From assembly GCA_004017535.1 (NCBI GenBank), contig SAJS01000006.1, forward strand, positions 206,801 to 270,800: 64,000 bases of DNA, in the 5' to 3' direction. The stretch is from Mesorhizobium sp. (GTDB taxonomy: Bacteria > Pseudomonadota > Alphaproteobacteria > Rhizobiales > Rhizobiaceae). Every line of letters starts with the position of its first letter. The stretch's first letter is position 1. The notes beneath the pieces were generated by a model. The model had not been told where the DNA came from. It ran no database searches and saw only the letters and a list, made by a program, of their open reading frames with translations. The position numbers were made by a program, and so were the translations under genes. Shown here piece after piece: positions 9,238 through 17,314 of this stretch.

Positions 9238-10763
9238 TCGCCTCTCGGATACCGTTTGCTCTCCTCGAGATTGTCGAGGTTCATGTGATTGCGCATGTAG
9301 CGTTCCGATGCCTTCTGCAGCGGCTGGAACTCCCACGGGTAGTAGGCGCCGTTGCGCAGCGCCGGGTAGACGACCCAGCGACGCGCCTGGCTTTCGCGCA
9401 CGGCAGCGTCGAAGTCCGCCATGTTCCAGCGCACGCGAACCTTTTCCATGAAGGCCGAAACCAGATCGGCGTAAGCCGGGTTAGCGCCGAGATTGTCGAG
9501 CTCGCGCGGATCGGCGTCGAGATCGAAGAGCTGCGGCGGATCGAGCTCGCAATGAACGAATTTGTATTTGCCCTCGCGGATCGCCACCATCGGCGCGTAG
9601 GAGCCCTCGGCCGCATACTCCATCAGCACCGGCGCCAAGCGCTCCTTGCCGCAGGCAAGCGGCAGCAGCGACTGGCCGTCCGTCCACGGCGCGATGCCGC
9701 TCATGTCGATGCCGGCGAGGTCGCAGAGCGTCGGCGCCACGTCGAGATTGGAGACGGGCGTCTCGATCAGTCCCGCCTTAATGCCTTTGCCGGCCATCAT
9801 CAAAGGCACGCGCGCCGCGCCCTCGTAGAAGCACATCTTGAACCACAGGCCGCGCTCGCCCAGCATGTCGCCATGGTCGGAGCAGAACAGCACGATCGTG
9901 TCGTCCGCCATGCGCGTGCGTTCGAGCACCGAGAGCAACTCGCCGAGCTTGTCGTCGAGATAGGAGATATTGGCGAAATAGCCGCGCCGCGAGCGGCGGA
10001 TCTGCTCGGGCGTGATGTGGAAACTGTCGTAGTCGGACGCCTTGTAGAGCCGCTTTGAATGCGGATCCTGGCTGTCGTAGGGGATGAAGCCCACCTCCGG
10101 CTCCAGCGCCGGGCAGTCCTCGTAGAGGTCCCAGTATTTGCGCCGCGCGACATAGGGATCGTGCGGATGGGTGAAGGAGACGGTCAGGCACCATGGCCGG
10201 CTCGCCGGATCGTCCGACACGCGGGCGAACTCATAGAGCTTCTGCGTCGCATGGAAGGCGACCTCGTCGTCATATTCCATCTGGTTGGTGATCTCGGCGA
10301 CGCCGGCGCCGGTGACCGAACCCAGATTGTGGTACCACCAGTCGATGCGCTCGCCGGGCTTGCGGTAGTCCGGCGTCCAGCCGAAATCGGCCGGGTAGAT
10401 GTCGGTGGTCAGCCGCTCCTCGAAACCGTGCAACTGGTCCGGACCGACGAAATGCATCTTGCCGGAGAGCACCGGGTGATAGCCGGCGCTGCGCAGATGA
10501 TGCGCGTAGGTCGGGATCGAGGAAGCGAATTCCGCGGCGTTGTCATAGACCTGGGTGCGCGACGGCAGTTGCCCGCTCATGAAGGAGGCGCGGCCCGGCG
10601 CGCAGAGCGGCGAGGCGGTATAGTTGTTGGCGAAGCGCGCCGAGCGCTGGGCCAGCGCCTTCAGATTGGGGGCATGCAGGAACTCGGCCGGGCCGTCTGG
10701 GAAGAACGTGCCGTTGAGCTGATCGACCATGACGATCAGGAAATTGGGTCGCCGGGTGGTCAA
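9234..10763 (-). CDS. betC: Choline-sulfatase
   Basis: A type I sulfatase of 509 residues that hydrolyses choline-O-sulfate to choline and sulfate. The conserved cysteine that becomes formylglycine is Cys54 in LCAPGRASF (CxPxR), and metal ligands come from MVDQLNG near the N-terminus and [11 protein letters not shown]. The start [18 protein letters not shown] agrees with rhizobial BetC and uses TTG at 10763, overlapping the betI stop (TTGA). The C-terminus overlaps the next gene by ATGA. This makes sulfated choline, a plant and fungal osmolyte, the likely entry substrate of the operon. Confidence 0.95.
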   Translation of the reverse strand: MTTRRPNFLIVMVDQLNGTFFPDGPAEFLHAPNLKALAQRSARFANNYTASPLCAPGRASFMSGQLPSRTQVYDNAAEFASSIPTYAHHLRSAGYHPVLSGKMHFVGPDQLHGFEERLTTDIYPADFGWTPDYRKPGERIDWWYHNLGSVTGAGVAEITNQMEYDDEVAFHATQKLYEFARVSDDPASRPWCLTVSFTHPHDPYVARRKYWDLYEDCPALEPEVGFIPYDSQDPHSKRLYKASDYDSFHITPEQIRRSRRGYFANISYLDDKLGELLSVLERTRMADDTIVLFCSDHGDMLGERGLWFKMCFYEGAARVPLMMAGKGIKAGLIETPVSNLDVAPTLCDLAGIDMSGIAPWTDGQSLLPLACGKERLAPVLMEYAAEGSYAPMVAIREGKYKFVHCELDPPQLFDLDADPRELDNLGANPAYADLVSAFMEKVRVRWNMADFDAAVRESQARRWVVYPALRNGAYYPWEFQPLQKASERYMRNHMNLDNLEESKRYPRGE

Positions 10764-11350
10764 GGCATGCTCCGTCCGTTGAGCTTGGTTTCGAGATAGT
10801 CTTCCACAAGCGCGATCGCGGTCTGCGCGTCCGGCACGCCGTCCTTCAGCGCGCGGCGGATATAGAGCCCGTCAATCAGCGCGGCGGTCGCTTCCGCCAC
10901 GCGGTCGGCCTCGGCCCTGGGCAGGATGCCGGTCAGCCCGCTCATCAGGTTGGAATGCAGCCGCCGCGCATAGATGCGCAGCAGCCGCCGCAGCTCGGTC
11001 GATTTCTGCGCCTCGACATAGAAGGCAAGCCAGGCGGCGATGATCTCAGCTTGGAACTGGTCATCGGAGAAGCTGACCGCGACCACGGATGAGACGCGCT
11101 CACGCGCTGTGCCGGCGGTGTGAAGCGCGCGCCTGGTGTCGATATTGAGCTCCGTCAAGATGTGCCGCATCGTCGCGAACAGCAGCTCGTCCTTGGCGCC
11201 GAAATAGTGATGCGCCAGTGCCGACGACACGCCGGCCCGGCCGGCGATCTCCGACATCGTCACGTCCAGCGAGCCGCGCTCGCCGATCGCTGAGATCGTC
11301 GCGTCGATCAGCGCCTTGCGGCGCAGGGGTTCCATTCCGATTTTCGGCAT
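10760..11350 (-). CDS. betI: TetR-family repressor of choline genes
   Basis: A TetR-type repressor of 196 residues. The N-terminal helix-turn-helix ([20 protein letters not shown], about residues 32-51) and the wording [18 protein letters not shown] are characteristic of BetI, which releases DNA when choline is present. The C-terminal ligand domain includes [21 protein letters not shown]. It is the first gene of the leftward operon and overlaps betC by 4 bp. Two palindromes lie just upstream, between it and the divergent thiolase gene, as expected for autoregulation. Confidence 0.95.
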   Translation of the reverse strand: MPKIGMEPLRRKALIDATISAIGERGSLDVTMSEIAGRAGVSSALAHHYFGAKDELLFATMRHILTELNIDTRRALHTAGTARERVSSVVAVSFSDDQFQAEIIAAWLAFYVEAQKSTELRRLLRIYARRLHSNLMSGLTGILPRAEADRVAEATAALIDGLYIRRALKDGVPDAQTAIALVEDYLETKLNGRSMP

Positions 11351-11382
11351 TTGGGGGTCCGTTCGGGTCGAGATTATTTTTT

Positions 11383-11396
11383 ATTGACGCGTCAAT
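11383..11396. promoter_or_regulatory. Probable BetI operator (palindrome 1)
   Basis: A perfect 14-bp palindrome, ATTGACGCGTCAAT, set in A/T tracts 33 bp upstream of the betI start. TetR repressors bind such dyads over their own promoters, and known BetI sites contain TTGA/TCAA half-sites. The role is inferred from position and symmetry. Confidence 0.6.
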
Positions 11397-11407
11397 CAAT
11401 AAAAAAT

Positions 11408-11434
11408 CGACACCGGGATCAATTGATCGTGTCG
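11408..11434. promoter_or_regulatory. Second palindrome in the betI-thiolase intergenic region
   Basis: A perfect 12-bp dyad, GATCAATTGATC (11417-11428), is flanked by the complementary arms CGACAC and GTGTCG (with an offset of three bases on the left). It lies between betI and the divergent thiolase start, so it may control the rightward promoter, be a second BetI site, or form a hairpin. Confidence 0.4.
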
Positions 11435-11537
11435 TTCTGGCCCATGGCGGAGGGCTAGAAAACGGTTCACTATTGAACAATATTGAATCACGTGCCGCCA
11501 AGGATCGTGCTAGGCTGCGGCGCAAATGGAGGTTGCC

Positions 11538-12704
11538 ATGACCGCATGCATCGTCGGCTGGGCGCATTCGCGCTTCGGCAAGCTCGAAGGCGAGACGCTG
11601 GAGGGCCTGATCACCAAGGTTGCCGTCGAGGCGCTCGACCATGCGGGAATCGGCCCCGACGACGTCGACGAGATCGTGCTCGGCCATTTCAACGCCGGCT
11701 TCTCGCCGCAGGATTTTACCGCGAGCCTCGTGCTGCAGGCCGACGACCGGCTCCGCTTCAAGCCGGCGACGCGGGTCGAGAATGCCTGCGCCACCGGCTC
11801 GGCGGCCGTCCGGCAAGGCATCCGCGCCATCGACGCCAACGCCGCCCGCATCGTGCTGGTGGTCGGTGCCGAGCAGATGACGACCACGCCCGGTCCCGAG
11901 ATCGGCAAGAACCTGCTCAAGGCATCCTACCTGCCGGAAGATGGCGACACCCCGGCCGGCTTTGCCGGCGTCTTCGGCAAGATCGCGCAGGCCTATTTCC
12001 AGCGCTATGGCGACCAGTCGGACGCGCTGGCCATGATCGCCGCTAAGAACCACAAGAATGGCGTCGACAATCCCTACGCCCAGATGCGCAAGGATTTCGG
12101 CTATGAGTTCTGCCGCCAGGAAAGCGAGAAGAACCCGTTTGTCGCCGGTCCGCTGAAGCGCACCGATTGCTCGCTGGTGTCGGACGGCGCCGCGGCGCTG
12201 GTGCTCACGGATACCGCGACGGCGCTGAGGATGCGCCGTGCCGTGACCTTCCGCGCCAACGAGCATGTCCAGGATTTCCTGCCGATGTCGAAGCGCGACA
12301 TCCTAGCCTTCGAGGGTTGCGAGCACGCCTGGAACCAGGCGCTGAAGAAGGCCGGCGTCACGCTCGACGACCTCTCCTTCGTCGAGACGCATGACTGCTT
12401 CACCATCGCCGAATTGATCGAATACGAAGCGATGGGTCTGGCCAAGCCCGGCGAGGGCGCCAGGCTGGTGCTGGACGGCACGACGGCCAAGGACGGCCGC
12501 CTGCCGGTCAATCCGTCCGGCGGCCTGAAGGCCAAGGGTCACCCGATCGGTGCCACCGGTGTGTCGATGCATGTGCTGACCGCGATGCAGTTGACCGGGG
12601 AGGCCGGCGGCATCCAGGTGCCGGGCGCGAAGCTCGGCGGCATCTTCAACATGGGTGGCGCCGCCGTCGCCAACTACGTTTCCATTCTCGATCGCATCAG
12701 GTAG
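11538..12704 (+). CDS. Thiolase-family acetyl-CoA acetyltransferase
   Basis: A thiolase-fold protein of 388 residues resembling the SCP-x/lipid-transfer branch. The nucleophilic cysteine is in RVENACATGSAAV, and the C-terminal GGLKAKGHPIGATG carries the catalytic histidine; THDCFTIAE is the typical SCP-x substitution for the NEAF motif. It would cleave 3-oxoacyl-CoA or condense acetyl-CoA units. The ATG at 11538 is chosen over ATG 11526 because GGAGG lies just before it. It is transcribed away from betI, sharing its regulatory region, with an asparaginase gene 49 bp downstream. Confidence 0.87.
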   Translation: MTACIVGWAHSRFGKLEGETLEGLITKVAVEALDHAGIGPDDVDEIVLGHFNAGFSPQDFTASLVLQADDRLRFKPATRVENACATGSAAVRQGIRAIDANAARIVLVVGAEQMTTTPGPEIGKNLLKASYLPEDGDTPAGFAGVFGKIAQAYFQRYGDQSDALAMIAAKNHKNGVDNPYAQMRKDFGYEFCRQESEKNPFVAGPLKRTDCSLVSDGAAALVLTDTATALRMRRAVTFRANEHVQDFLPMSKRDILAFEGCEHAWNQALKKAGVTLDDLSFVETHDCFTIAELIEYEAMGLAKPGEGARLVLDGTTAKDGRLPVNPSGGLKAKGHPIGATGVSMHVLTAMQLTGEAGGIQVPGAKLGGIFNMGGAAVANYVSILDRIR

Positions 12705-12753
12705 AAGCTGCCCGCACTAAAAGCAGCGCCCTCTGGCGCGTGCGGGAGGCAGC

Positions 12754-13755
12754 ATGTCCAATCCGGTTCTCGTCGAAGTCACGCGCGGCGCGGTGGTCGA
12801 AAGCAGGCACCGCGGTGCGGTTTCGGTCTTCGACGCCGACGGCAAGCCCGTCTGGGAGATCGGCGACACCGACCGTCCGGTTTTCCCGCGCTCCGCGGTG
12901 AAAGCCATCCAGGCATTGCCGCTGGTCGAATCGGGTGCTGCCGACGCCTATGGCTTCGGCAACCGCGAACTGGCGCTGGCCTGCGCCTCGCATTCGGGCG
13001 AACCCGCCCATGTCGAACTGGCACGGGAGATGCTCGCCAAGGCCGGTCTCGATAAGACCGCGCTCGAATGCGGCGCGCACTGGCCCAACCATGAAGCGAC
13101 CCTAGCGCTCGCCCGCGCCGGCGACGTGCCGAGCGCCTTGCACAACAACTGCTCCGGCAAGCATGCCGGTTTCCTCTGCACCTGCGTGCATTCGGGCATA
13201 GCCCATCAGGGCTACGTCAAGGAGGGACACGCGCAGCAGGAGATGGTGCGCGACGCCATGCAAGCCGTCACCGGCGCTGCCCACAACGCCGAGAACAGCG
13301 CCATCGACGGCTGCTCGATCCCGACCTATGCCGTGCCGTTGAAGAATTTTGCGCAGGGCTTTGCCCGCATGGCGACGGGCAGGGGCTTTTCGCCCGAGCG
13401 CGCCAAGGCGGCGAAGCGTCTGCTTTCGGCCTGCATGGCCGAGCCGTTCCTGGTCGCCGGCACCGGCAAGGCCGATGTCGCGCTGATGCAGGCGGCACCG
13501 GGCCGCATCTTCGTCAAGACCGGCGCCGAAGGCGTCTATTGCGCGGCCTTGCCCGAGCTCGGTCTGGGCATTGCGCTCAAATGCGACGACGGTGCCGGCA
13601 GAGGGGCGGAGGTGATGATCGCCGCGGTGCTGGCGAAGCTGTTGCGCGCCGATGAGGCGGTAGCGGCAAGGCTAACCGAACTCTCGCATCCCGCAGTCGA
13701 AAGCCGCATCGGCGCCAAGGTCGGCTTGCTGCGGCCGACGGCGGCGCTCAATTAG
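12754..13755 (+). CDS. L-asparaginase, Rhizobium etli type (class 3)
   Basis: A protein of 333 residues of the PF06089 family, the thermolabile R. etli asparaginase type that is unrelated to the E. coli enzymes. It hydrolyses asparagine to aspartate and ammonia in the cytoplasm. Residues described for ReAV are all in place with a shift of one or two positions: the SxxK pair Ser47/Lys50 in PRSAVKAIQ, and the metal site Cys133/Lys136 (NNCSGKHAGF) with Cys187 (DGCSIP). It lies 49 bp after the thiolase and probably shares its transcript. Confidence 0.92.
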   Translation: MSNPVLVEVTRGAVVESRHRGAVSVFDADGKPVWEIGDTDRPVFPRSAVKAIQALPLVESGAADAYGFGNRELALACASHSGEPAHVELAREMLAKAGLDKTALECGAHWPNHEATLALARAGDVPSALHNNCSGKHAGFLCTCVHSGIAHQGYVKEGHAQQEMVRDAMQAVTGAAHNAENSAIDGCSIPTYAVPLKNFAQGFARMATGRGFSPERAKAAKRLLSACMAEPFLVAGTGKADVALMQAAPGRIFVKTGAEGVYCAALPELGLGIALKCDDGAGRGAEVMIAAVLAKLLRADEAVAARLTELSHPAVESRIGAKVGLLRPTAALN

Positions 13756-13857
13756 CGCGCGGACTTTGCGGGCGCGCATCCGCCGTGCGGGTGAACCCAA
13801 TACAGAAAATTATGTGCTAGCTTCCTCTCCATCAAAAACGAGACGGCGGTGCTGATC

Positions 13858-14670
13858 ATGCTGGAAGCGGACAAGGTGTTTGCCGGGTCGATCCCGGAAA
13901 ATTACGATCGCCATATGGTGCCGCTGATTTTCGAGGCCTATGCCGCCGAGACGGCGCGCCGGGCGGCTTCCTTCTCGCCAGCCGCCGTTTTGGAGACAGC
14001 CGCGGGCACCGGGGCCGTCACCCGCGCTTTGGCGCCAAACCTCTCTCCCGATGCCAGCTACACCGTGACCGACCTCAATCAGCCGATGCTCGATTATGCG
14101 GCGTCGCGCCAGGGGCCGGACAGCCGCATTACCTGGCGCCAGGCGGATGCCTTGAACCTGCCCTTCGACGACGCTGCCTTCGACCTCGTCTGCTGTCAGT
14201 TCGGCGCTATGTTCTTTCCCGATCGCGCCGCCGCCTATCGCGAGGCAAAGCGCGTCCTGAAGCCTGGCGGGCATTTCCTGTTCAGCGTGTGGGATCGCAT
14301 CGAGGAGAATATCTTCGCCGACGACGTGACGAATGCTCTGGCCAGGATCTTTCCGCACGATCCGCCGCGTTTCCTGGCGCGCACGCCGCATGGCTATCAC
14401 GACAAGGACCTCATCCGTAGCGATCTGGCCGCCGCCGGATTTTCGGACGTGGTGATCGACACTAGCGCCGAGCAGAGCCGCGCATCCTCGCCGCGCGTTC
14501 CCGCCGTCGCCTATTGTCAGGGGACCCTGCTTCGCAATGAGATCGAGGCGAGGGAGGCGGGGAGCTTGGCGTCCGCCACCGACTATGCGGAAGCCGCGAT
14601 CGCCGACAGACATGGCCGCGGCGCGGTTGCCGCCAAGATCCAGGCGCACATTATCGTGGCCGCGGCCTAG
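13858..14670 (+). CDS. Class I SAM-dependent methyltransferase
   Basis: A protein of 270 residues with a UbiE/Methyltransf_11 fold. Motif I is VLETAAGTGAVTRAL (SAM glycine loop), the acidic residue after strand 2 is in YTVTDLNQPMLDYA, motif III is FDLVCCQFGAMFF, and the post-I region is KRVLKPGGHFLFSVWD. The methyl acceptor cannot be read. ATG 13858 starts at the conserved part; ATG 13849 would add three residues. It converges with the next gene, with a 4-bp overlap of the ends. Confidence 0.85.
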   Translation: MLEADKVFAGSIPENYDRHMVPLIFEAYAAETARRAASFSPAAVLETAAGTGAVTRALAPNLSPDASYTVTDLNQPMLDYAASRQGPDSRITWRQADALNLPFDDAAFDLVCCQFGAMFFPDRAAAYREAKRVLKPGGHFLFSVWDRIEENIFADDVTNALARIFPHDPPRFLARTPHGYHDKDLIRSDLAAAGFSDVVIDTSAEQSRASSPRVPAVAYCQGTLLRNEIEAREAGSLASATDYAEAAIADRHGRGAVAAKIQAHIIVAAA

Positions 14671-16043
14671 CTCACCTTGTTGCGCTCGACGGTGAGATGC
14701 GCGTAGCCGGTATCGCTTGCCTTCGCGAGGTCCCCGGTCACCGGATCGGCCCAGCGCTGGCCGATGATGGCGCCATTCTGCGCGCCGTCGATGACATTGT
14801 CCGAGATGACGGCCGTGCCGGACCCTTCGACGACCGAAACGACGATGCCGGTGCCGGCCTTACGGATGATGTTTCCGCTCGCCACGACATTGCGCAGATA
14901 CGGCCCCCAGCCGAGCTGCATTCCATAGAGCGGCGCGTTCTCGACGACATTGCCGGAAACCGTCGTGTCGGCCTCGGCGCTGATGCCGACGCCGAAGCCG
15001 GGCGGATCGGCGGTGTAGGGGCCAACCGTCGTCAGGTTGCGCACGATGTTGTTCGAGCAGACCGCCATGCGGCCGCCTTCGTTGAAATTGACGATCGAGA
15101 TGCCGTTGGCGGCGCCGTCGACGAGATTGTTGCTGAGGATCGCGCCTTCGAAGGAGAATTCCGAATAGATCCCGGTCTCGCCCGAGCGCGAGCAGGTGTT
15201 GCCGGAGATCTGCAGATTGCTGGCGCTGTTGGCGCGGATCGCGGTGAAGGCGCAGTCAGAGACGACGTTGCCGGAGATGATGACGTTGCCGGCGCGGAAG
15301 GCGTTGATGCCGTTGCCGTTCTGGCCCGTGCCGCCGTTGCGCGCGCCGATACGCTGGACGCGGTTGCCGCTGACGATGGTGCCGTCTTCCGCCGCCTGCC
15401 AGCGATGCACCAGGATGCCGCCATTGGCGCAGTCCGAAACCGAGTTGCCGGAAATCTCAAGTCCGCCGGCCTCGACCGAATAGATGCCGGCATCCGCGGC
15501 TCCGGAAATATCGCAGCGGCCGATGCGGCCGACAGCGTGCTCCAGCGCCAGCCCGTTCTTGCCGCTGCCGGTCGCCTGGCAATTGTCGATGACCAAATGG
15601 GCGACGCGGCGCAGGTCGAGCAGCCCTTGCGTATAGTCGGCCAGCCAGCGGTTGGCGCCGTCGAAGACGAGGCCAGTCAGCTCGATATGCTCGGCCTGCT
15701 CGGCCATCATCAGATGGCCGTTGCCGCCATAGACGATGCGCGTCGCGCCCGGCACACCCGACAGGCGCACGCGGGCAGGCAGCTTGAGGTTCGAGACGAG
15801 ATAGGTGCCGGGCGGCAGGAACACCGGCTGGTCGCGGTCGCTGGCCTCGGCCAGCATCCTGGCGAAAACTTTGCTCTGGTCGTCCACCGCGCCCGGCTGC
15901 ACGCCGATCTCGGTGGCGTCGATCGAGCCGCGCATCGCCGCCATCTCGATGCCGGGCAGCGACTTCGCCGATGCCTTGCCGGCAAAGACGCCGGCGGCGG
16001 CGAAGCCGGCAGCCTGGGCAAGCAGCGTTCGTCTGTTCAACAT
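14667..16043 (-). CDS. Tat-exported right-handed beta-helix repeat protein (TIGR03808 type)
   Basis: A protein of 458 residues that starts with a twin-arginine signal (MLNRRTLLAQAAGFAAAGVF, cleavage around ASAKS). The rest is a run of parallel beta-helix coils with repeated elements such as ISGNSVSDCANGGI, ISGNVVSDCAFTAI and VSGNVVENAPLYGM. It matches the TIGR03808 family, twin-arginine repeat proteins of alphaproteobacteria with unknown role, structurally like pectate lyases or carbohydrate epimerases. ATG 16043 is chosen because it opens the Tat signal; upstream extension is not signal-like. Export folded to the periplasm and binding or cleavage of a polysaccharide are inferred. Confidence 0.85.
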   Translation of the reverse strand: MLNRRTLLAQAAGFAAAGVFAGKASAKSLPGIEMAAMRGSIDATEIGVQPGAVDDQSKVFARMLAEASDRDQPVFLPPGTYLVSNLKLPARVRLSGVPGATRIVYGGNGHLMMAEQAEHIELTGLVFDGANRWLADYTQGLLDLRRVAHLVIDNCQATGSGKNGLALEHAVGRIGRCDISGAADAGIYSVEAGGLEISGNSVSDCANGGILVHRWQAAEDGTIVSGNRVQRIGARNGGTGQNGNGINAFRAGNVIISGNVVSDCAFTAIRANSASNLQISGNTCSRSGETGIYSEFSFEGAILSNNLVDGAANGISIVNFNEGGRMAVCSNNIVRNLTTVGPYTADPPGFGVGISAEADTTVSGNVVENAPLYGMQLGWGPYLRNVVASGNIIRKAGTGIVVSVVEGSGTAVISDNVIDGAQNGAIIGQRWADPVTGDLAKASDTGYAHLTVERNKVS

Positions 16044-16149
16044 CGGCACAGGTCCTGGCGTTTCGCCCTGTCTGTCGCAGGAATCGTGCCAGGGTGGGCC
16101 TGCCGGCAAACCGCTTGTGCAGTCGCCTCGCCAAGCCTAAGTTCATTGC

Positions 16150-16632
16150 ATGAGCAGAGCTTTCACCCGCGAAGAAGACAGCGAAAACGCCATTGCCGGC
16201 GTCGGCGAACGTCCAGTCAGCACGCACCGCAATCTGGTGACGGAGCGCGGCCTGGCGATGATCGAGGACAATCTCGCCGACCTGCGTGATATGCTCGCCA
16301 AGGCCGAACGCAAGGGCGACCGCGAGCGCATCGCGGTGGTTTCGCGCGACCTGCGCTACTGGACGGCACGGCGCGAGAATGCCGAGCTTTCCGTGCCTGA
16401 GCCGGGCAGCGACGTGGTGCGCTTCGGCATGGGCGTCACGCTGGAAGGCGACGACGGCAAGAAGGTGCACTGGCGCATCGTCGGCGAGGACGAGGCCGAC
16501 CCGTCGAAGGGCACGATTTCCCATGTCTCGCCGATGGCCGTAGCGCTGTTCGGCAAGAAGGTCGGCGATGTGGCCGCGGTGAACGGCAAGGAATGGGAAA
16601 TCGTCAAGCTCTCGGACAAGGCCGAGAACTAG
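16150..16632 (+). CDS. GreA/GreB-family transcription elongation factor-like protein
   Basis: A protein of 160 residues. The N-terminal half contains a charged helical segment (MIEDNLADLRDMLAKAERKG) like the Gre coiled coil. The C-terminal half is the GreA/GreB FKBP-like domain: VRFGMGVTLEGDDGKKVHWR, IVGEDEADPSKGTISHVSP and ALFGKKVGDVAAVNGKEWEI. Gre factors enter the RNA polymerase secondary channel and stimulate transcript cleavage. Divergent Gre-domain proteins in rhizobia may act otherwise, so this could be a GreA paralogue or a Rnk-like polymerase-binding protein. It converges with doc, overlapping it by 4 bp. Confidence 0.82.
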   Translation: MSRAFTREEDSENAIAGVGERPVSTHRNLVTERGLAMIEDNLADLRDMLAKAERKGDRERIAVVSRDLRYWTARRENAELSVPEPGSDVVRFGMGVTLEGDDGKKVHWRIVGEDEADPSKGTISHVSPMAVALFGKKVGDVAAVNGKEWEIVKLSDKAEN

Positions 16633-17015
16633 TCTTCCAGCTTGACGGTATGGTCGCGGAAAAATGCCGCGGCGCCAGCCTCATCGATTTCGCCCGCGGC
16701 GACCATCATCACCAACTGGATGACATCCTGCTGCTCGGCTTCGACGCTTAATCCGTTGAAGTAGAGAAACAGGTCAGCTGCGGCAAAAGCCGTGCGCTTG
16801 TTGCCATCGACAAACGGATGGTTCTTCGCGATGCCGAAGAGGTGGGCGGCAGCAAGTTCGCAAAGATCAGGCTGACCATACGCTTCTTTCTGTTTGGGGC
16901 GGGCGAGGGCAGATTCCAGCATACCCTCGTCGCGTATACCTGGGGCGCCGCCGTGGAGTCGCAACTGCTCGGCGTGCATCGCCTCCACGAATTCCCGCGA
17001 ATGATGCTCGGTCAT
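16629..17015 (-). CDS. doc: Death-on-curing (Doc/Fic-fold) toxin
   Basis: A type II toxin of 128 residues. The Fic-family active site is HPFVDGNKR at residues 66-74; residue numbering of His66, Phe68, Asp70 and Lys73 coincides with that of phage P1 Doc, a kinase that phosphorylates elongation factor EF-Tu and stops translation. The motif has DGN where P1 Doc has DAN. The gene overlaps its upstream antitoxin gene by ATGA, so synthesis is coupled. All key residues are present, so the toxin looks active. Confidence 0.92.
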   Translation of the reverse strand: MTEHHSREFVEAMHAEQLRLHGGAPGIRDEGMLESALARPKQKEAYGQPDLCELAAAHLFGIAKNHPFVDGNKRTAFAAADLFLYFNGLSVEAEQQDVIQLVMMVAAGEIDEAGAAAFFRDHTVKLED

Positions 17016-17242
17016 TTGGCGAGCGCGCGGTAGGCAACCTCGTATTTCTTCATTCGCTCGCGTGCGATCTTCATCTTGCGCTCGAACTCTTCGGCAGAGT
17101 CTTCCAAGCGGCGCAAGCGAAGCTCTTGGCCCTCCTGAACGACGACCACGTTGTCGCCCGCCTTCAGGTTCAAGCGATCGAGAAGCTCTTTCGGCAAAAT
17201 CAGACCCTCAGAGTTGCCAATCTTGCGAATGGTGGTGTTCAT
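17012..17242 (-). CDS. AbrB/MazE/SpoVT-family antitoxin
   Basis: An antitoxin of 76 residues. Residues 1-45 are a swapped-hairpin AbrB DNA-binding domain (TTIRKIGNSEGLILPKELLD, LKAGDNVVVVQEG). The charged helical tail (EEFERKMKIARERMKKYEVA) is the likely toxin-binding region. It is the first gene of the pair with doc. P1 Doc is paired with Phd, so this is an AbrB-type partner for a Doc toxin. It should repress its own promoter, which has a tandem repeat over it. Confidence 0.9.
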   Translation of the reverse strand: MNTTIRKIGNSEGLILPKELLDRLNLKAGDNVVVVQEGQELRLRRLEDSAEEFERKMKIARERMKKYEVAYRALAK

Positions 17243-17259
17243 GACGGAGTTGTCCTGTT

Positions 17260-17311
17260 ACAACACTAATTATAACGTCAAGCGCCGGATGTTGCAACAG
17301 TAATTATAACG
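17260..17311 (-). promoter_or_regulatory. Promoter and tandem operator of the antitoxin-doc operon
   Basis: Two nearly identical 18-bp repeats, ACAACACTAATTATAACG (17260-17277) and GCAACAGTAATTATAACG (17294-17311), are spaced 34 bp start to start. On the minus strand each contains TATAAT. The copy at 17274-17269 has TTGCAA at 17297-17292 exactly 17 bp upstream, a good sigma-70 promoter 27 bp before the antitoxin ATG. The repeats overlap the -10 and the region upstream of -35, as expected for autorepression. Confidence 0.65.
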
Positions 17312-17314
17312 GCG

